The notes: generated from the letters alone by a model not told the origin. A stretch of DNA of 64,000 bases from Saprospiraceae bacterium (GCA_016714895.1 JADKBV010000012.1:186001-250000), one strand, 5' to 3'; shown: positions 44,182 to 53,963, counted from the first letter of the stretch. Program-made: numbers and translations.

Positions 44182-45135
44182 TTATTTTACTGCTTTCAAA
44201 AATCGGTAATCTGTCAGAGAAATCAGAAAAGCTTCCAGGTCTTCTTTTTCTTCTTTTGTCAAATCAAGAGGTTTTAACAAAAGAGTATCCATATTAATAG
44301 CATGTTGTACCATCGTTTTGGGATTGTCGTAATAATCAATCACTTCTTTCAACGTTTTGAAACTTCCGTCATGCATGTAGGGTCCTGTGACAGCAACATT
44401 ACGTAAGCCCGGAACTTTAAATCTTCCGAGATCCTCTTTCAGTCCTGTTACTTCAAATCTGCCCTTGTCTTTATATCTGACTTCATCATACAAACCTATA
44501 TTTTTAAATTCATCTCCGGTAAAATCAGGCCCGAAATGGCAATCAAAACATTTGGTTCTGTCGCTTATAAACAATTTTCTTCCTCTTTTTGCGGATTCAG
44601 ACAACACCTGCTTGTCTCCGGCTATATATCTGTCAAAAGGGGAATCGTCGGTCTCCAGACTTTCTTCAAATGCAGCTATTGCCCTGGCAATATTGGACTC
44701 GTCGGGTGCTTTTTGATAAATATCATAAAACCATTTATTGTATTGTTTATGGTTCTGAAGTCGAACAACCAAATCTTTCATTTTCAAATTCATTTCCATT
44801 GGATCTTCTATCGGAAAGTGAACCTGATCTACCAAAGATGGCGCCCGGCCATCAAAAAACATGATACTTCGGAAAGCCATATTCATTACAGAAGGTGCAT
44901 TTCTTCTGCCCAAAACCCCTCCGACCCCGGGACTAATAGCCACTGTATCTGAAAACGCAAATTCCGGTTTATGACATGTTGCACAAGACATCGTGCTATC
45001 CAAAGACAGAATGGGGTCAAAAAAGAGTAATTCTCCCAATTCTTTTTCCGTTGCCGGATCTTTAACCGGCGAAGATTTGAAGGATATTTGTAAAACGATG
45101 GTCAGAAAAATAAGAACTCCGAAAAACCTTATCAT
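44182..45135 (-). CDS. Di-heme cytochrome-c peroxidase (MauG/CcpA family)
   Basis: I start at ATG 45135 (MIRFFGVLIFLTIVLQISF); an upstream TTG is less likely. The 317-residue protein has an N-terminal signal or anchor and two c-type heme sites: CATCH at 51-55 and CFDCH near residue 200. Other family blocks are GELLFFDPILS, GRRNAPSVMN, MFFDGRAPSL and FKVPGLRNVAVTGPYMHDGS with the distal heme Met/His region. It reduces hydrogen peroxide to water in the periplasm with electrons from a small cytochrome, or acts as a MauG-like oxidase. No partner cytochrome is adjacent. The next gene on this strand is 168 bp upstream. Confidence 0.92.
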   Translation of the reverse strand: MIRFFGVLIFLTIVLQISFKSSPVKDPATEKELGELLFFDPILSLDSTMSCATCHKPEFAFSDTVAISPGVGGVLGRRNAPSVMNMAFRSIMFFDGRAPSLVDQVHFPIEDPMEMNLKMKDLVVRLQNHKQYNKWFYDIYQKAPDESNIARAIAAFEESLETDDSPFDRYIAGDKQVLSESAKRGRKLFISDRTKCFDCHFGPDFTGDEFKNIGLYDEVRYKDKGRFEVTGLKEDLGRFKVPGLRNVAVTGPYMHDGSFKTLKEVIDYYDNPKTMVQHAINMDTLLLKPLDLTKEEKEDLEAFLISLTDYRFLKAVK

Positions 45136-45237
45136 AGAATAGATTAAAAAAAGAAACAAATACTATTTGCCACTTTTGGTTATAATTACAGGACAAAAAT
45201 AAACAACTTACACGATATAGAAAGTGACATATATCAC

Positions 45238-45274
45238 ATAAAAAAGGCAGAACATTTTCAATATTCTGCCTTTT
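45238..45274 (-). terminator. Intrinsic terminator after the small membrane gene
   Basis: Read on the minus strand, AAAAGGCAGAA and TTCTGCCTTTT pair around an 11-nt loop, followed by TTTTT. It lies 29 bp after the stop of the 45303-45524 gene. Confidence 0.8.
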
Positions 45275-45302
45275 CTACCTATTAAATTCTATTTATGAAA
45301 AC

Positions 45303-45524
45303 TTAAACATCAAAACCGAACAACACTTTTACTGCTTTTGCCAAAGTACCTATCACCCCCTCTTCAAAGGTTACCACAGACAATAATGGTTTGTGGCCAA
45401 CTTCTATACTTTGATCCTGAATATACAAATAGGCAAAAGCAAAAATACTTAAAGCTATTAAAACACCGGTAAATACTCCCGGAACCAATCTTTTGAACGA
45501 AGGAAAAAACTTTAAGTGTGTCAT
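45303..45524 (-). CDS. Small single-pass membrane protein, unknown
   Basis: The 73-residue product has a basic start (MTHLKFFPSFKRLVPG), one membrane segment (VFTGVLIALSIFAFAYLYI) and a short C-terminal part (GVIGTLAKAVKVLFGFDV) that could be amphipathic. No family is recognised. A real gene is supported by its own terminator 29 bp downstream and a topology consistent from end to end. Its separation from the peroxidase gene by that terminator suggests independent transcription. Confidence 0.6.
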   Translation of the reverse strand: MTHLKFFPSFKRLVPGVFTGVLIALSIFAFAYLYIQDQSIEVGHKPLLSVVTFEEGVIGTLAKAVKVLFGFDV

Positions 45525-45944
45525 ATTATCAAAATTATGATAAAACTAATTTACAACGATAAACATACAATCTTGGTTCCGAATATACCCGTTTTTTAAA
45601 ATAATTAACACAATTTTAATAAAATAACACATTATCAGATGACTAACCTGGTTTACATTTGAGCTATAGTAATTCAATCTGGTACCAAAAGAGAGATAGC
45701 CGGATGCCAAAACATCCCTTAAAATCTTCTTACTGTACAAATATAAAATCAGGATTGCCATGCCACTGTGACTGTAGTTCAGACAGATTACAAACAATGA
45801 TAATTGAAACCGGCATATTTCCAAAACGGGAAAGCAGAATGGAATCATATTAATTTAATACGGAAAAAAAGCAGTTTTCAATGGAAAATCGTACTTTTGC
45901 CCAATCAATCATTTTTATTTTTTAACTTAAAACAAACAAATTCC
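45525..45944. other. Divergent interval without a gene
   Basis: About 420 bp between two divergent genes. It holds a plus-strand -7 box (TACTTTTG, 45892-45899) for the next gene and a minus-strand TATATTTG-like box at 45738-45745 that may serve the small membrane gene. No convincing reading frame. Confidence 0.5.
45892..45899 (+). promoter_or_regulatory. -7 box of the 45945 gene
   Basis: TACTTTTG matches TAnnTTTG, 45 bp ahead of the ATG. Confidence 0.5.
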
Positions 45945-46655
45945 ATGAAAAATGTAAGCATTTTATTATTCTTTCTGTTATTTACTATTACGACGTCTTT
46001 CGGACAAAGTTTCCTTCAGGGCTACGACTTATTTTCAAATAATAAAGAATCCTATTTTACGATGAGCAATGGTGAAGAACTCGTTGCCACCATTGATAAA
46101 ATCAAAAGAAAAAAAGGTTTGATTCTTCAAATTAATGTAAAACTTGCAGATGGTCAAAAAAGAACGTTAAAACCGGATGACATCAAAAGCATGTTTTTAC
46201 CACCAAGCGGATTTGATAAATTTAACAAGTTTAATGAAAAAATTTCAGACCTTAACGAATTGGAAAAAGACAGATCTCTGCATCAGTCTTACGTCAAAGA
46301 AGGTTACGTTTATTTTGAAAATTGTGAAGTTCAGATCAAAAAGAAAACGATGAAATTACTGATGCAATTGGTAAATCCGGGTTTTGCAAGTAAAATCAAA
46401 GTCTTTTATGACCCCTATGCCGCTGAAACTGCCTCTATCGGAGTTGGTGGTATGACAGTTGCAGGAGGAATTGACAAATCATACTACGTTAAAAAAGGTG
46501 ATGACAAAGCATTCAGACTATTAAGTAAGGAATACCGCAAAATTTGGAAAGATATCTATGGTAACTGTAAAGAGCTTGAAAAAGAAGTCGGTACCAAAAA
46601 AGATTGGAAAAACTTTGAACAACACGTTTATTTTTACGACCAGAATTGTATGTAA
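45945..46655 (+). CDS. Secreted protein of unknown function
   Basis: I start at 45945 (MKNVSILLFFLLFTITTSFG, cleavage before QSFL), a clear signal peptide; the longer frame upstream has none. The 236-residue protein is basic and not recognised. The mature part has a beta-rich first half (GEELVATIDKIKRKKGLILQ, then KRTLKPDDIKSMFLP) and a Lys-rich second half with two Cys near the end (YGNCKELEK and the final DQNCM), which may pair. It is likely periplasmic. A terminator shared with the convergent pectate-lyase-like gene follows. Confidence 0.75.
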   Translation: MKNVSILLFFLLFTITTSFGQSFLQGYDLFSNNKESYFTMSNGEELVATIDKIKRKKGLILQINVKLADGQKRTLKPDDIKSMFLPPSGFDKFNKFNEKISDLNELEKDRSLHQSYVKEGYVYFENCEVQIKKKTMKLLMQLVNPGFASKIKVFYDPYAAETASIGVGGMTVAGGIDKSYYVKKGDDKAFRLLSKEYRKIWKDIYGNCKELEKEVGTKKDWKNFEQHVYFYDQNCM

Positions 46656-46675
46656 TATCCGATAGGATTTTTCCT

Positions 46676-46716
46676 AAAAAGCCTTTTCATAATCATTTGA
46701 AAAGGCTTTTTTTTAT
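46676..46716. terminator. Bidirectional intrinsic terminator
   Basis: AAAAAGCCTTTTCA and TGAAAAGGCTTTTT pair, with T or A runs on both sides. It lies between two convergent genes. Confidence 0.88.
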
Positions 46717-46720
46717 TTTA

Positions 46721-48442
46721 TTATTTTGAAACAATCAATTTTTCAAAAGATAATACACGTCCACTTTGGGAATCCCTGGCAAAAACAAAATACAAACCGT
46801 TCATCAGATAGCTGATATCAATTTTCGAATTTTGTGCATATAGTTTTATATGTTGTAAAGACTGACCATATGTATTGAAGATTTCAATATCCAAAGATTT
46901 GTGTTGAAACTGGTCATTAAAAACCAAATGTATCTCCTCAAATCCGGGATTGGGAATTATACGAAGAAGATTTGAAGTCATCAAATTATTTTCAAGAGCA
47001 GCAGGAAATCCCAAAATTTTACAAGTTGATGTAGTATAACCTGAAACCAAAGCGTCAGAAAGACAATTCAGGTAACACTCCAGGTTGGTATACCCTGACG
47101 TTCCGGTTACTGATTGTGAAAATGTAGTCAAATTATGATCCTGAACTAAAGGATTACTACCCATGACCTCTTCCCAATAATCCGGCATTCCGTCGCTATC
47201 TGCATCCGCCGGGGGTAAAACACTATTTTCCACCAAAAAAGCATCGTCTGCTCCGGCCTGATCGACAGGAAGAGACAATATTTGATTTTGAAGGACCGCT
47301 CTCATGAGCCTTTCATCCATTTGGTCTCTTGGAAAAGCACCCGAAAAACGGCCGATAAAACCCTGAAGTTCACTGGTTGTATGATAATCGATCTCAGGAA
47401 ACAAAAACCTTTGACCGGCTCTGGCAGCTATGCCAAAATCAGTATTGGGGTGACCGTCAGGAAAATCATTGCAACAATAAAACAAATCGTAATCTGCATA
47501 TTGAGGATACAAATTGAGTTTATTTCCCGAAAAAAACAATTGATTCTGACTGAAATGCAATAAATCATGATGAAACATACCATTACTGTATGTTGGTCTT
47601 GCAATTGAAAGATTTTTTATTGCATTCATTTTTACATAAAACTGGCTGTTAAATCCGGTATTACCTTCATACCATTGTTCTATCTGAGGATCCCAAAACA
47701 AATTATTAGACAACTCAAAATGTATGGTTTTCCCGTTACAAAACGGAGTTTCGCAGGATATTTCGGGCATTCTGCCTCCTATACGATTCCAAACATTGTG
47801 ATGAATACTAATACTATCCAGAATTGAACTACTTTCAGAATAATTGATTAGCATACCTCCGAGATTGGCGTGACTTCCCAACGTCTCACCCAAAATACAA
47901 TGCTGGATCGTCAACCGGCTGGATCTTGAGATATCGACAGCTTCATCTGAGGCATGTCCGAAAGAACAGTGATCAATGATCCCTCCATGTACACCTCCGA
48001 GGGTAATGCCATCTTCAGCCACCCAGTTTGTGGTTGGAAATTTTGTCCTGTCACCGATTCTGGAACGAATGTGACGTATAATAATATTGGACACCGATGG
48101 CTGTGACTCATTATACATCTCAAGCCCCCGAAGAATTATCCCTGAAGGTGATGTCTGTCCTGCCAGGGTAAAATCACCTCTGCCAACAGGAACTGAGATG
48201 GTACCGGGAATGACCCCACTTACCTTAAATAAAATATATCTGGGTCCTTCCGTTTGTAGTGCCTCCGTCAAAGAACCAGGTCCGGAAACGTTCAGATTGG
48301 TTACATAAACAACTTGTCCCCCTCTCCCACCGGACACTGTAGCACCAAATCCTTCAGCTCCGGGAAAGGCAGGCTGAGCTTGAAAAGTAAAACTAACAAA
48401 ACAAATTATAAAAGTCAGAATACATTGAAGAACCTTCCACAT
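46721..48442 (-). CDS. Pectate-lyase-like protein with T9SS sorting domain
   Basis: The 573-residue protein has a signal peptide ending TFQAQ. It then has FPGAEGFGATVSGGRGGQVV and VTNLNVSGPGSLTEAL, the start of polysaccharide lyase family 1-type parallel beta-helices. Further blocks are RHIRSRIGDRTKF, DGITLGGVHGGIIDHCSFG with a VSWDxD-like turn (GHASDEAVDIS), and NRIGGRMPEISC. A thrombospondin-type-3-like DADSDGMPDYWEE follows, then a T9SS type A sorting domain (IIPNPGFEEIHLVF to FEKLIVSK). The likely job is cleavage of pectin or a similar uronate polymer outside the cell. Family PL1 or PL9 cannot be decided, and the catalytic Arg was not pinned. It stands alone rather than in a polysaccharide locus. 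Confidence 0.87.
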   Translation of the reverse strand: MWKVLQCILTFIICFVSFTFQAQPAFPGAEGFGATVSGGRGGQVVYVTNLNVSGPGSLTEALQTEGPRYILFKVSGVIPGTISVPVGRGDFTLAGQTSPSGIILRGLEMYNESQPSVSNIIIRHIRSRIGDRTKFPTTNWVAEDGITLGGVHGGIIDHCSFGHASDEAVDISRSSRLTIQHCILGETLGSHANLGGMLINYSESSSILDSISIHHNVWNRIGGRMPEISCETPFCNGKTIHFELSNNLFWDPQIEQWYEGNTGFNSQFYVKMNAIKNLSIARPTYSNGMFHHDLLHFSQNQLFFSGNKLNLYPQYADYDLFYCCNDFPDGHPNTDFGIAARAGQRFLFPEIDYHTTSELQGFIGRFSGAFPRDQMDERLMRAVLQNQILSLPVDQAGADDAFLVENSVLPPADADSDGMPDYWEEVMGSNPLVQDHNLTTFSQSVTGTSGYTNLECYLNCLSDALVSGYTTSTCKILGFPAALENNLMTSNLLRIIPNPGFEEIHLVFNDQFQHKSLDIEIFNTYGQSLQHIKLYAQNSKIDISYLMNGLYFVFARDSQSGRVLSFEKLIVSK

Positions 48443-48738
48443 AACTAAGGATATAAACTTGTTAATTAATGGGTTAAAAATACCAAAATTTTATATAATA
48501 ATCTGAAAACATCAAAATATTTGTATAAACGTTTAAGGTAAACCGGTAGGAAAATAGCGGCATTCTGTATTTATAAAAATAAAAAAAGGGCCAGGCGGGG
48601 AGCCTTGACCCGTAATGAATAAACCAAACTCATCTTCTGGAGATGATATAAAAAAGACGAAAATCCAAAGTTGTATACCTGCTGCACCTGTAGAGGTGTG
48701 CATTACTGCATAAGCAGGCATGTGTCCATTGCAGAGTG
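48443..48738. other. Interval between ftsZ and the pectate-lyase-like gene
   Basis: Minus-strand transcript from ftsZ crosses small hairpins (CACCT-CTAC-AGGTG near 48690; TCATCT..AGATGA near 48632) before the terminator at 48581-48611. A 62-codon frame here (48533-48721) spans that terminator and is not called. Confidence 0.5.
48581..48611 (-). terminator. Intrinsic terminator of the dcw cluster
   Basis: On the minus strand GGGTCA..GGC and GCC..TGGCCC pair, followed by seven T. It lies 128 bp after the ftsZ stop and closes the 15-kb division cluster. Confidence 0.8.
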
Positions 48739-50220
48739 TTAGTCTACATTGTCATATAAAAAACTATTGTTGGAAATAAATACGGTGCCGTCATCTTCCA
48801 TATTGACAGAATACTTAGACTTTTGAACGGCTGTATGTTGAGCTTCCTCTTCAAGAACGACATTTCTGCGGGCGTAGGCCGGTATGTTTTCAAGGTCGGC
48901 AATGATTTTAGGATTGTCCAGAGGTTTGCTGTTGGCTTTGCGCAAAAACTCTCTTCTGGCGGAATCTGCTTCTCTTTTTGCTTTCAGCTCTTCACTCAGA
49001 ACCCTTTGACCTTTTTGATCCCTGTCGTTTTGATTTGTTGTTTTTGATCTGTCATCCAAACTATTTTGTCTGTTTCCTGAATGCGAAATATTGGTTGGAA
49101 CATCTTCAAATTCAAAAACGGTTGCAGCACTACCATTGTCGAATTCCATTTCGAATTCATCTTCCTCGATTACTACAGAAAATGGTTTTTCGAGCGGAAC
49201 TCTTTTAATCTCCTGTTTTGTGGTATCTGTTTTCTGAAAAGAAAACTCTTTTTTCTTGGAACTACCTCCTTCAAATCCGGTAGCGATCAGGGTAATGATC
49301 AGTTTTTCACCCAAAGATTCATCATTACAATTACCCCAGATCAGATCAGTGCCGTAACCTGCCTCTTCCTGAACATAATCAGTGATTTCACCAATTTCAT
49401 CCATGGTTACTTCCATGGTTCCGGATGTGATATTCAACAGGATGTGTTGCGCTCCACGGATATCATTATCTTCCAACAAAGGAGAATTTAATGCTTCATG
49501 AATGGCCTTTCTCGCTCTGTCTTCTCCATCAGCCACACCGGTACCCATGATAGCCACACCACTATTGCGCATGACGGTATTAACATCTTCAAAGTCAACA
49601 TTTATATAACCCGGAACGGTAATAATCTCTGCAATACCTTTTGCAGCTGTGGTGAGGATATTATCTGCCTGACCGAATGCGGCTGTCAAACTTAAATTGC
49701 CGTGCATTTCACGCAATTTGTCATTTGAAATCACCAGAATCGAATCGACATTCTTTTTGAGTTGATCCAAACCTTCCAAAGCCTGACGTTGTCTCCTCAT
49801 CCCTTCAAACTTGAAAGGCAACGTAATAATAGCTACTGTCAGGATTTCCATTTCTTTGGCCACTTTGGCAATAATCGGTGCGGCACCTGTTCCTGTCCCA
49901 CCGCCCATTCCGGCGGTGATAAACAACATTTTGGTACCGTCAGACAACCATTTGCGAATATCTTCAATGGACTCAATACAGGATTGTTTTCCTACTTCAG
50001 GAAGGCTTCCTGCCCCTCGACCCTCTGTGAGGTTAGGTCCCAGGGCAATTTTTGTATTGACCGGATTGTTTTCCAATGCCTGCGCATCGGTATTACATAT
50101 GGCAAAATCCACGCCGTTGATCCCTTGTCTGAACATATGCCCGACTGCATTGCCACCGCCACCGCCGACGCCAATCACTTTTATAATGGATGTGTTATTT
50201 TTTTGTATATCGAATATCAT
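48739..50220 (-). CDS. ftsZ: Cell division GTPase FtsZ
   Basis: The 493-residue protein has the tubulin signature GGGTGTGAAP (about residues 107-116), the N-terminal GVGGGGGNAVGHM, the T7-loop region, and IITVPGYINVDFEDV. After ~330 residues the GTPase fold gives way to a long acidic and basic linker (~330-470) and the end FLYDNVD. FtsZ polymerises into the ring that directs septal wall synthesis; the tail binds FtsA. The linker is longer than in Escherichia coli (383 residues), as I recall for Bacteroidota. It is the last gene of the cluster, 30 bp after ftsA. Confidence 0.97.
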   Translation of the reverse strand: MIFDIQKNNTSIIKVIGVGGGGGNAVGHMFRQGINGVDFAICNTDAQALENNPVNTKIALGPNLTEGRGAGSLPEVGKQSCIESIEDIRKWLSDGTKMLFITAGMGGGTGTGAAPIIAKVAKEMEILTVAIITLPFKFEGMRRQRQALEGLDQLKKNVDSILVISNDKLREMHGNLSLTAAFGQADNILTTAAKGIAEIITVPGYINVDFEDVNTVMRNSGVAIMGTGVADGEDRARKAIHEALNSPLLEDNDIRGAQHILLNITSGTMEVTMDEIGEITDYVQEEAGYGTDLIWGNCNDESLGEKLIITLIATGFEGGSSKKKEFSFQKTDTTKQEIKRVPLEKPFSVVIEEDEFEMEFDNGSAATVFEFEDVPTNISHSGNRQNSLDDRSKTTNQNDRDQKGQRVLSEELKAKREADSARREFLRKANSKPLDNPKIIADLENIPAYARRNVVLEEEAQHTAVQKSKYSVNMEDDGTVFISNNSFLYDNVD

Positions 50221-50250
50221 AATGTCAATTTTTTAACGTCAAACAATGTA

Positions 50251-51639
50251 TTAAAACTCAGAATCAGGAACGGTTTCAAAAAAATCTTTTGTGAAAGTAA
50301 ACAACTTATTAAAGATTCCTTTTCCTTTTTTTCCTTCTTTTGTGTCATCAGGCAGGTCGTCACTATCATCCTGTTCGTCATAGATATCTTTAGGTTGAAC
50401 CTTGTCAATTTTATCTTCCTGAATGACTGAAGTGATTTGTTTAAACTCTTCGACATAAGCATTTTTAGCATTGGCAATATTATCAATGCTGTATTTCAGC
50501 AAACCGACCGCCGTGGAATAAATCGGACTGGCCAATTGTGTGGTATACCCGTGAGCCAAATGTTCGACCGGATGACCTATTCTCGCCGGAAGACCGGTGT
50601 GATATTCAGCCAATAAATCAATATTTTTCAATAAAGATCCTCCTCCCGTTAACACAAGACCTGCGATCAGTTTATTTTCGTAACCTGACCTGCGGATTTC
50701 CCACAAGACGTAATCAAAAATTTCTTCAGCTCTTGCCTGGATAATTCTGGCCAGATTTTTTTCAGAAATTTCTTTATGATCTCTGCCTTTAAATCCGGGG
50801 ATCGTGATAATTCTGTTGTCGTATATTTCATCTGCCAATGCAGATCCGAATTTTTGTTTCAGCTTTTCAGCTTGTTCATTCATAACGGTACATCCTTCCC
50901 GGATATCCCTTGTGATGACATTTCCGCCAAAAGGAATAACACAGGTATGTCTGATGATACCATCTTTAAATATAGTGATATCGGTAGTACCTCCGCCTAT
51001 ATCGATCAAGGCAACACCGGCTTCTTTTTCTTCATCACTCAATATTGACGCAGCTGAAGCTATAGGCTCCAGGGTGACATCAGCTACTTCAAGACCTGCT
51101 TTTTCGACACATCTGAGGATATTTCTGCTTGCCGTTATCTGACCGGTGATGATATGAAAGTTTGCTTCAAGCCTGACACCTGACATTCCGATCGGGTCAA
51201 AAATATCCTGCTCATCGTCGACTGTATATTCCTGAGGAACAACATGAAGGATTTTATCACCCGGAGGCAAAACCAACTTGTACATGTCTTTGATTAGCTT
51301 ATCAATATCATTTTGATTGATTTCAGTATTTGAATCATGACGGACCAACAAACCGTGGTGGTGCAAACTTTTGATATGCTGACCTGCGATGCCTACATGG
51401 ATAAGTTTAAACTTACAGCCGGCAGACTTTTCAGCGATATCAACAGCTTCCCGAATGGCTTTTACGGTTTTGTCAATATTGGACACTACCCCTCTGGAAA
51501 CGCCTTCAGATTTGACGGTTCCGACGCTGACCACTTCGAGTTTGCCATACTCGTTGAGATAGCCTGCAATGGCACATACCTTGGTAGTACCGATGTCAAG
51601 GGCGACGGCCATGTTTTTAAATTTTGTTTGGTCTGTCAT
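50251..51639 (-). CDS. ftsA: Cell division protein FtsA
   Basis: The 462-residue actin-like ATPase begins VALDIGTTKVCAIAG (phosphate 1), with the 1C subdomain, then GVALIDIGGGTTDITIF (phosphate 2) and GLVLTGGGSLLKNIDLLA (adenosine motif). The C-terminus ends FNKLFTFTKDFFETV, an amphipathic helix that would attach the protein to the inner membrane. It anchors FtsZ filaments and recruits later division proteins. An acidic stretch (DEQDDSDDLPDD) precedes the helix. It lies between ftsQ and ftsZ, as is usual. Confidence 0.96.
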   Translation of the reverse strand: MTDQTKFKNMAVALDIGTTKVCAIAGYLNEYGKLEVVSVGTVKSEGVSRGVVSNIDKTVKAIREAVDIAEKSAGCKFKLIHVGIAGQHIKSLHHHGLLVRHDSNTEINQNDIDKLIKDMYKLVLPPGDKILHVVPQEYTVDDEQDIFDPIGMSGVRLEANFHIITGQITASRNILRCVEKAGLEVADVTLEPIASAASILSDEEKEAGVALIDIGGGTTDITIFKDGIIRHTCVIPFGGNVITRDIREGCTVMNEQAEKLKQKFGSALADEIYDNRIITIPGFKGRDHKEISEKNLARIIQARAEEIFDYVLWEIRRSGYENKLIAGLVLTGGGSLLKNIDLLAEYHTGLPARIGHPVEHLAHGYTTQLASPIYSTAVGLLKYSIDNIANAKNAYVEEFKQITSVIQEDKIDKVQPKDIYDEQDDSDDLPDDTKEGKKGKGIFNKLFTFTKDFFETVPDSEF

Positions 51640-51697
51640 AGTACATATATTTAAAGATGAATACTGCTTATTAATGATTACGGTTTATGTTACTTTA

Positions 51698-52567
51698 TTA
51701 ATTATCTGTATTTTGTGTGGAAATCAGTCCACTATCTGACGGTGCTTTCATGGCTGTTTCACTGGAATTCAGTGAGGCTTCCGGCTTTCCGTCCACCAAA
51801 ACCACCTGATTCACAAATTTTACATTCAATACAGGATAGCGGTTCCAACCCAATTTTGTCATACCATCCCGGTAAAAGATTTTCAGGTTATCAAACTTTT
51901 CATCCATTTGATCGGCTCCTCCAAAAACGATTTTTTCTTTTCCTACTTTGGGAATGAGAATGATTTCACCTGTTTCATCTACATAAATCTGTTCGACCAA
52001 AGCATGTAAAAATTCATCATTCCGAATGTATTGAATCATATTAAAAATATCTTTGAGAACTGATTTACCTTCTTTTTTATCAAAACCTTCCTGATAAACA
52101 TCTATAAAACCATTCGCCAACGGAACCCGGACAGCACTTCCCTGAACAACAGGAACTTTTTTACCTTTAGCATCCAAAAAATAGGATGAACCCCTTTGAT
52201 CCGTTATTCTGACGATAACTTCTTTAGGAACCAAAGCTATATGAAGTCTGTTCTTTGCATCAAAATAAACATCCACATGTTGTATTCTGGCATCTTTCTG
52301 TAGATCCCTCTCCAACTTCCGGCTATTGACAGAACGTATTTTTTTTCGATCCGGTGAAAATCCTAAAGATTTTACCATCAAAGATTTTACTTCTTTCTCT
52401 TGTATCAGACGACCGCTTTCGGCAGCCTGGATATGAATAACAACTGTGTCAACAGCTGCCATTTTTTTCCGTTGAACCGACAGAAACAACAGCCCGCCGA
52501 TCCCGAAAAGGATTCCCATCCAAATCGCGACATTTCTGACTTTGTTTTTATTTAATCGTTTCAACAT
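51698..52567 (-). CDS. ftsQ: Cell division protein FtsQ
   Basis: The 289-residue protein has a short basic cytoplasmic start (MLKRLNKNKVRN), one membrane segment (VAIWMGILFGIGGLLFLSV), and a periplasmic POTRA-like domain (VVIHIQAAESGRLIQEKEV, then IQHVDVYFDAKNRLHIAL) followed by the beta domain with VPLANGFIDVY and KLGWNRYPVLNVKFVNQVV. FtsQ bridges early and late division proteins with FtsL and FtsB. Sequence identity across phyla is low, so the assignment rests on topology and on position between murC and ftsA. The C-terminal ~25 residues are Ser-rich and probably disordered. Confidence 0.9.
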   Translation of the reverse strand: MLKRLNKNKVRNVAIWMGILFGIGGLLFLSVQRKKMAAVDTVVIHIQAAESGRLIQEKEVKSLMVKSLGFSPDRKKIRSVNSRKLERDLQKDARIQHVDVYFDAKNRLHIALVPKEVIVRITDQRGSSYFLDAKGKKVPVVQGSAVRVPLANGFIDVYQEGFDKKEGKSVLKDIFNMIQYIRNDEFLHALVEQIYVDETGEIILIPKVGKEKIVFGGADQMDEKFDNLKIFYRDGMTKLGWNRYPVLNVKFVNQVVLVDGKPEASLNSSETAMKAPSDSGLISTQNTDN

Positions 52568-52576
52568 CTGTTGGTT

Positions 52577-53959
52577 TTATAAAAATAATGATTCCAATTT
52601 CTTTTTAATTTCCGGAACAAAAGTATCTATATCACCTGCTCCGAGCGTTATGATCACTTCGAGATCCTTCCATTGTATTGTCTCCATAAGATTTGTTTTG
52701 GAGACTAACACTTTGTGACTGTTTTTCATCTCCTGAAAAATCATTTCTGAAGATACTCCTTCCATCGGTAATTCTCTGGCAGGGTATATATCCATCAGGA
52801 TAATTTCATCCAGCACATCCAGAGCTTCTGCAAATCCGATGTAAAAATCTTTTGTTCTTGAAAATAGATGCGGTTGAAAAATACCGGTTATCTTTTTATC
52901 AGGAAACAACATCTTTACTCCGTTTATGGCCGCATTTAATTCTGTGGGATGATGTGCGTAGTCATCTATAAAAACCACTTTTGGTCCTTTATGAATGATT
53001 TCAAACCGCCGTCTGATACCTTTAAAATGAGCCAGGGCGTCTTTCATATCATTTTCAGATGCTCCAAGATACTTTCCAATACTGATTGCAACGGAAGCAT
53101 TTTCAACATTATGAAGACCCGGCAGATTACATACCCAGTTTACTGAGTTATGGCTGCCATCTTTTAAACCGAATACAAACTGACCATTTTTTACCATCGC
53201 ATGATGTACAGATACATCGGTAGATTCACCTCCGAACTCTCTGATAGTTACCTCTCTTTGTGACAGATAATCCAGGTCCTTTTGGTTAAAATAAGCCAAC
53301 AATCCTTTTTTGATGAGCAGAAGACCTTTTGGTTTGATTTGTCTGGCAAAATCAATAAAACTTTCTACCATTTTATCATGATGACCATAAATATCCAGGT
53401 GGTCGGCATCCATAGACAAAATAACGGCAATGGTCGGTGTCAGGTGTAAAAAGGACCTGTCAAATTCATCCGCTTCCAAAACTACCAGGTCACTGTCACC
53501 GGAAATAAAATTGCTTTGATAGTCGGTAGCAATTCCTCCCAAAAATGCAGATGGCTTCAAACCGCTTTTGTCCAGAAGAAAGGCGGTAAGCGTGCTGGTC
53601 GTCGTTTTGCCATGGGTACCGGCAATCGCAATTCCTACTTTTGAGCGGCTGATCAATCCTAAAACCTCTGACCGTTTCATCAATGGCAGATTTTGTTTTC
53701 TGACAAAATCCAAACCCTGATGGTCTGCCGGTATTGCCGGAGTGTACACAACAAGATCTATTTCCGAAGGAACCAAAGAAACCTCATCTTCAAAATGAAT
53801 CAAAATACCTTCTTCTTCAAGTTCTGAGGTGAGCAATGTTCGGGTTTTATCATAACCACTCACTTTAATGCCCAACCGCAAAAAATACCTTGCAATGGCA
53901 CTCATCCCAATACCTCCGATGCCGATAAAATATACATGTTTTAAGTTCGACAAATCCAT
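52577..53959 (-). CDS. murC: UDP-N-acetylmuramate-L-alanine ligase
   Basis: I start at ATG 53959 (MDLSNLKHVYFIGIGGIGMSA), 4 bp after the murG stop; a TTG 30 bp upstream is less likely. The 460-residue ligase has the N-terminal Rossmann GIGGIGMS, the ATP loop IAGTHGKTTTSTL, LEADEFDRSF, MDADHLDIYG and DDYAHHPTELNAAI. It adds L-alanine to UDP-MurNAc, the first peptide step of peptidoglycan. Length is normal. ftsQ follows after 9 bp. Confidence 0.97.
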   Translation of the reverse strand: MDLSNLKHVYFIGIGGIGMSAIARYFLRLGIKVSGYDKTRTLLTSELEEEGILIHFEDEVSLVPSEIDLVVYTPAIPADHQGLDFVRKQNLPLMKRSEVLGLISRSKVGIAIAGTHGKTTTSTLTAFLLDKSGLKPSAFLGGIATDYQSNFISGDSDLVVLEADEFDRSFLHLTPTIAVILSMDADHLDIYGHHDKMVESFIDFARQIKPKGLLLIKKGLLAYFNQKDLDYLSQREVTIREFGGESTDVSVHHAMVKNGQFVFGLKDGSHNSVNWVCNLPGLHNVENASVAISIGKYLGASENDMKDALAHFKGIRRRFEIIHKGPKVVFIDDYAHHPTELNAAINGVKMLFPDKKITGIFQPHLFSRTKDFYIGFAEALDVLDEIILMDIYPARELPMEGVSSEMIFQEMKNSHKVLVSKTNLMETIQWKDLEVIITLGAGDIDTFVPEIKKKLESLFL

Positions 53960-53963
53960 GGTA

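Noticed and set aside
48533..48721. 62-codon minus-strand frame after ftsZ
   Set aside because: It spans the dcw terminator hairpin and its T run, which a translated gene would not normally do.
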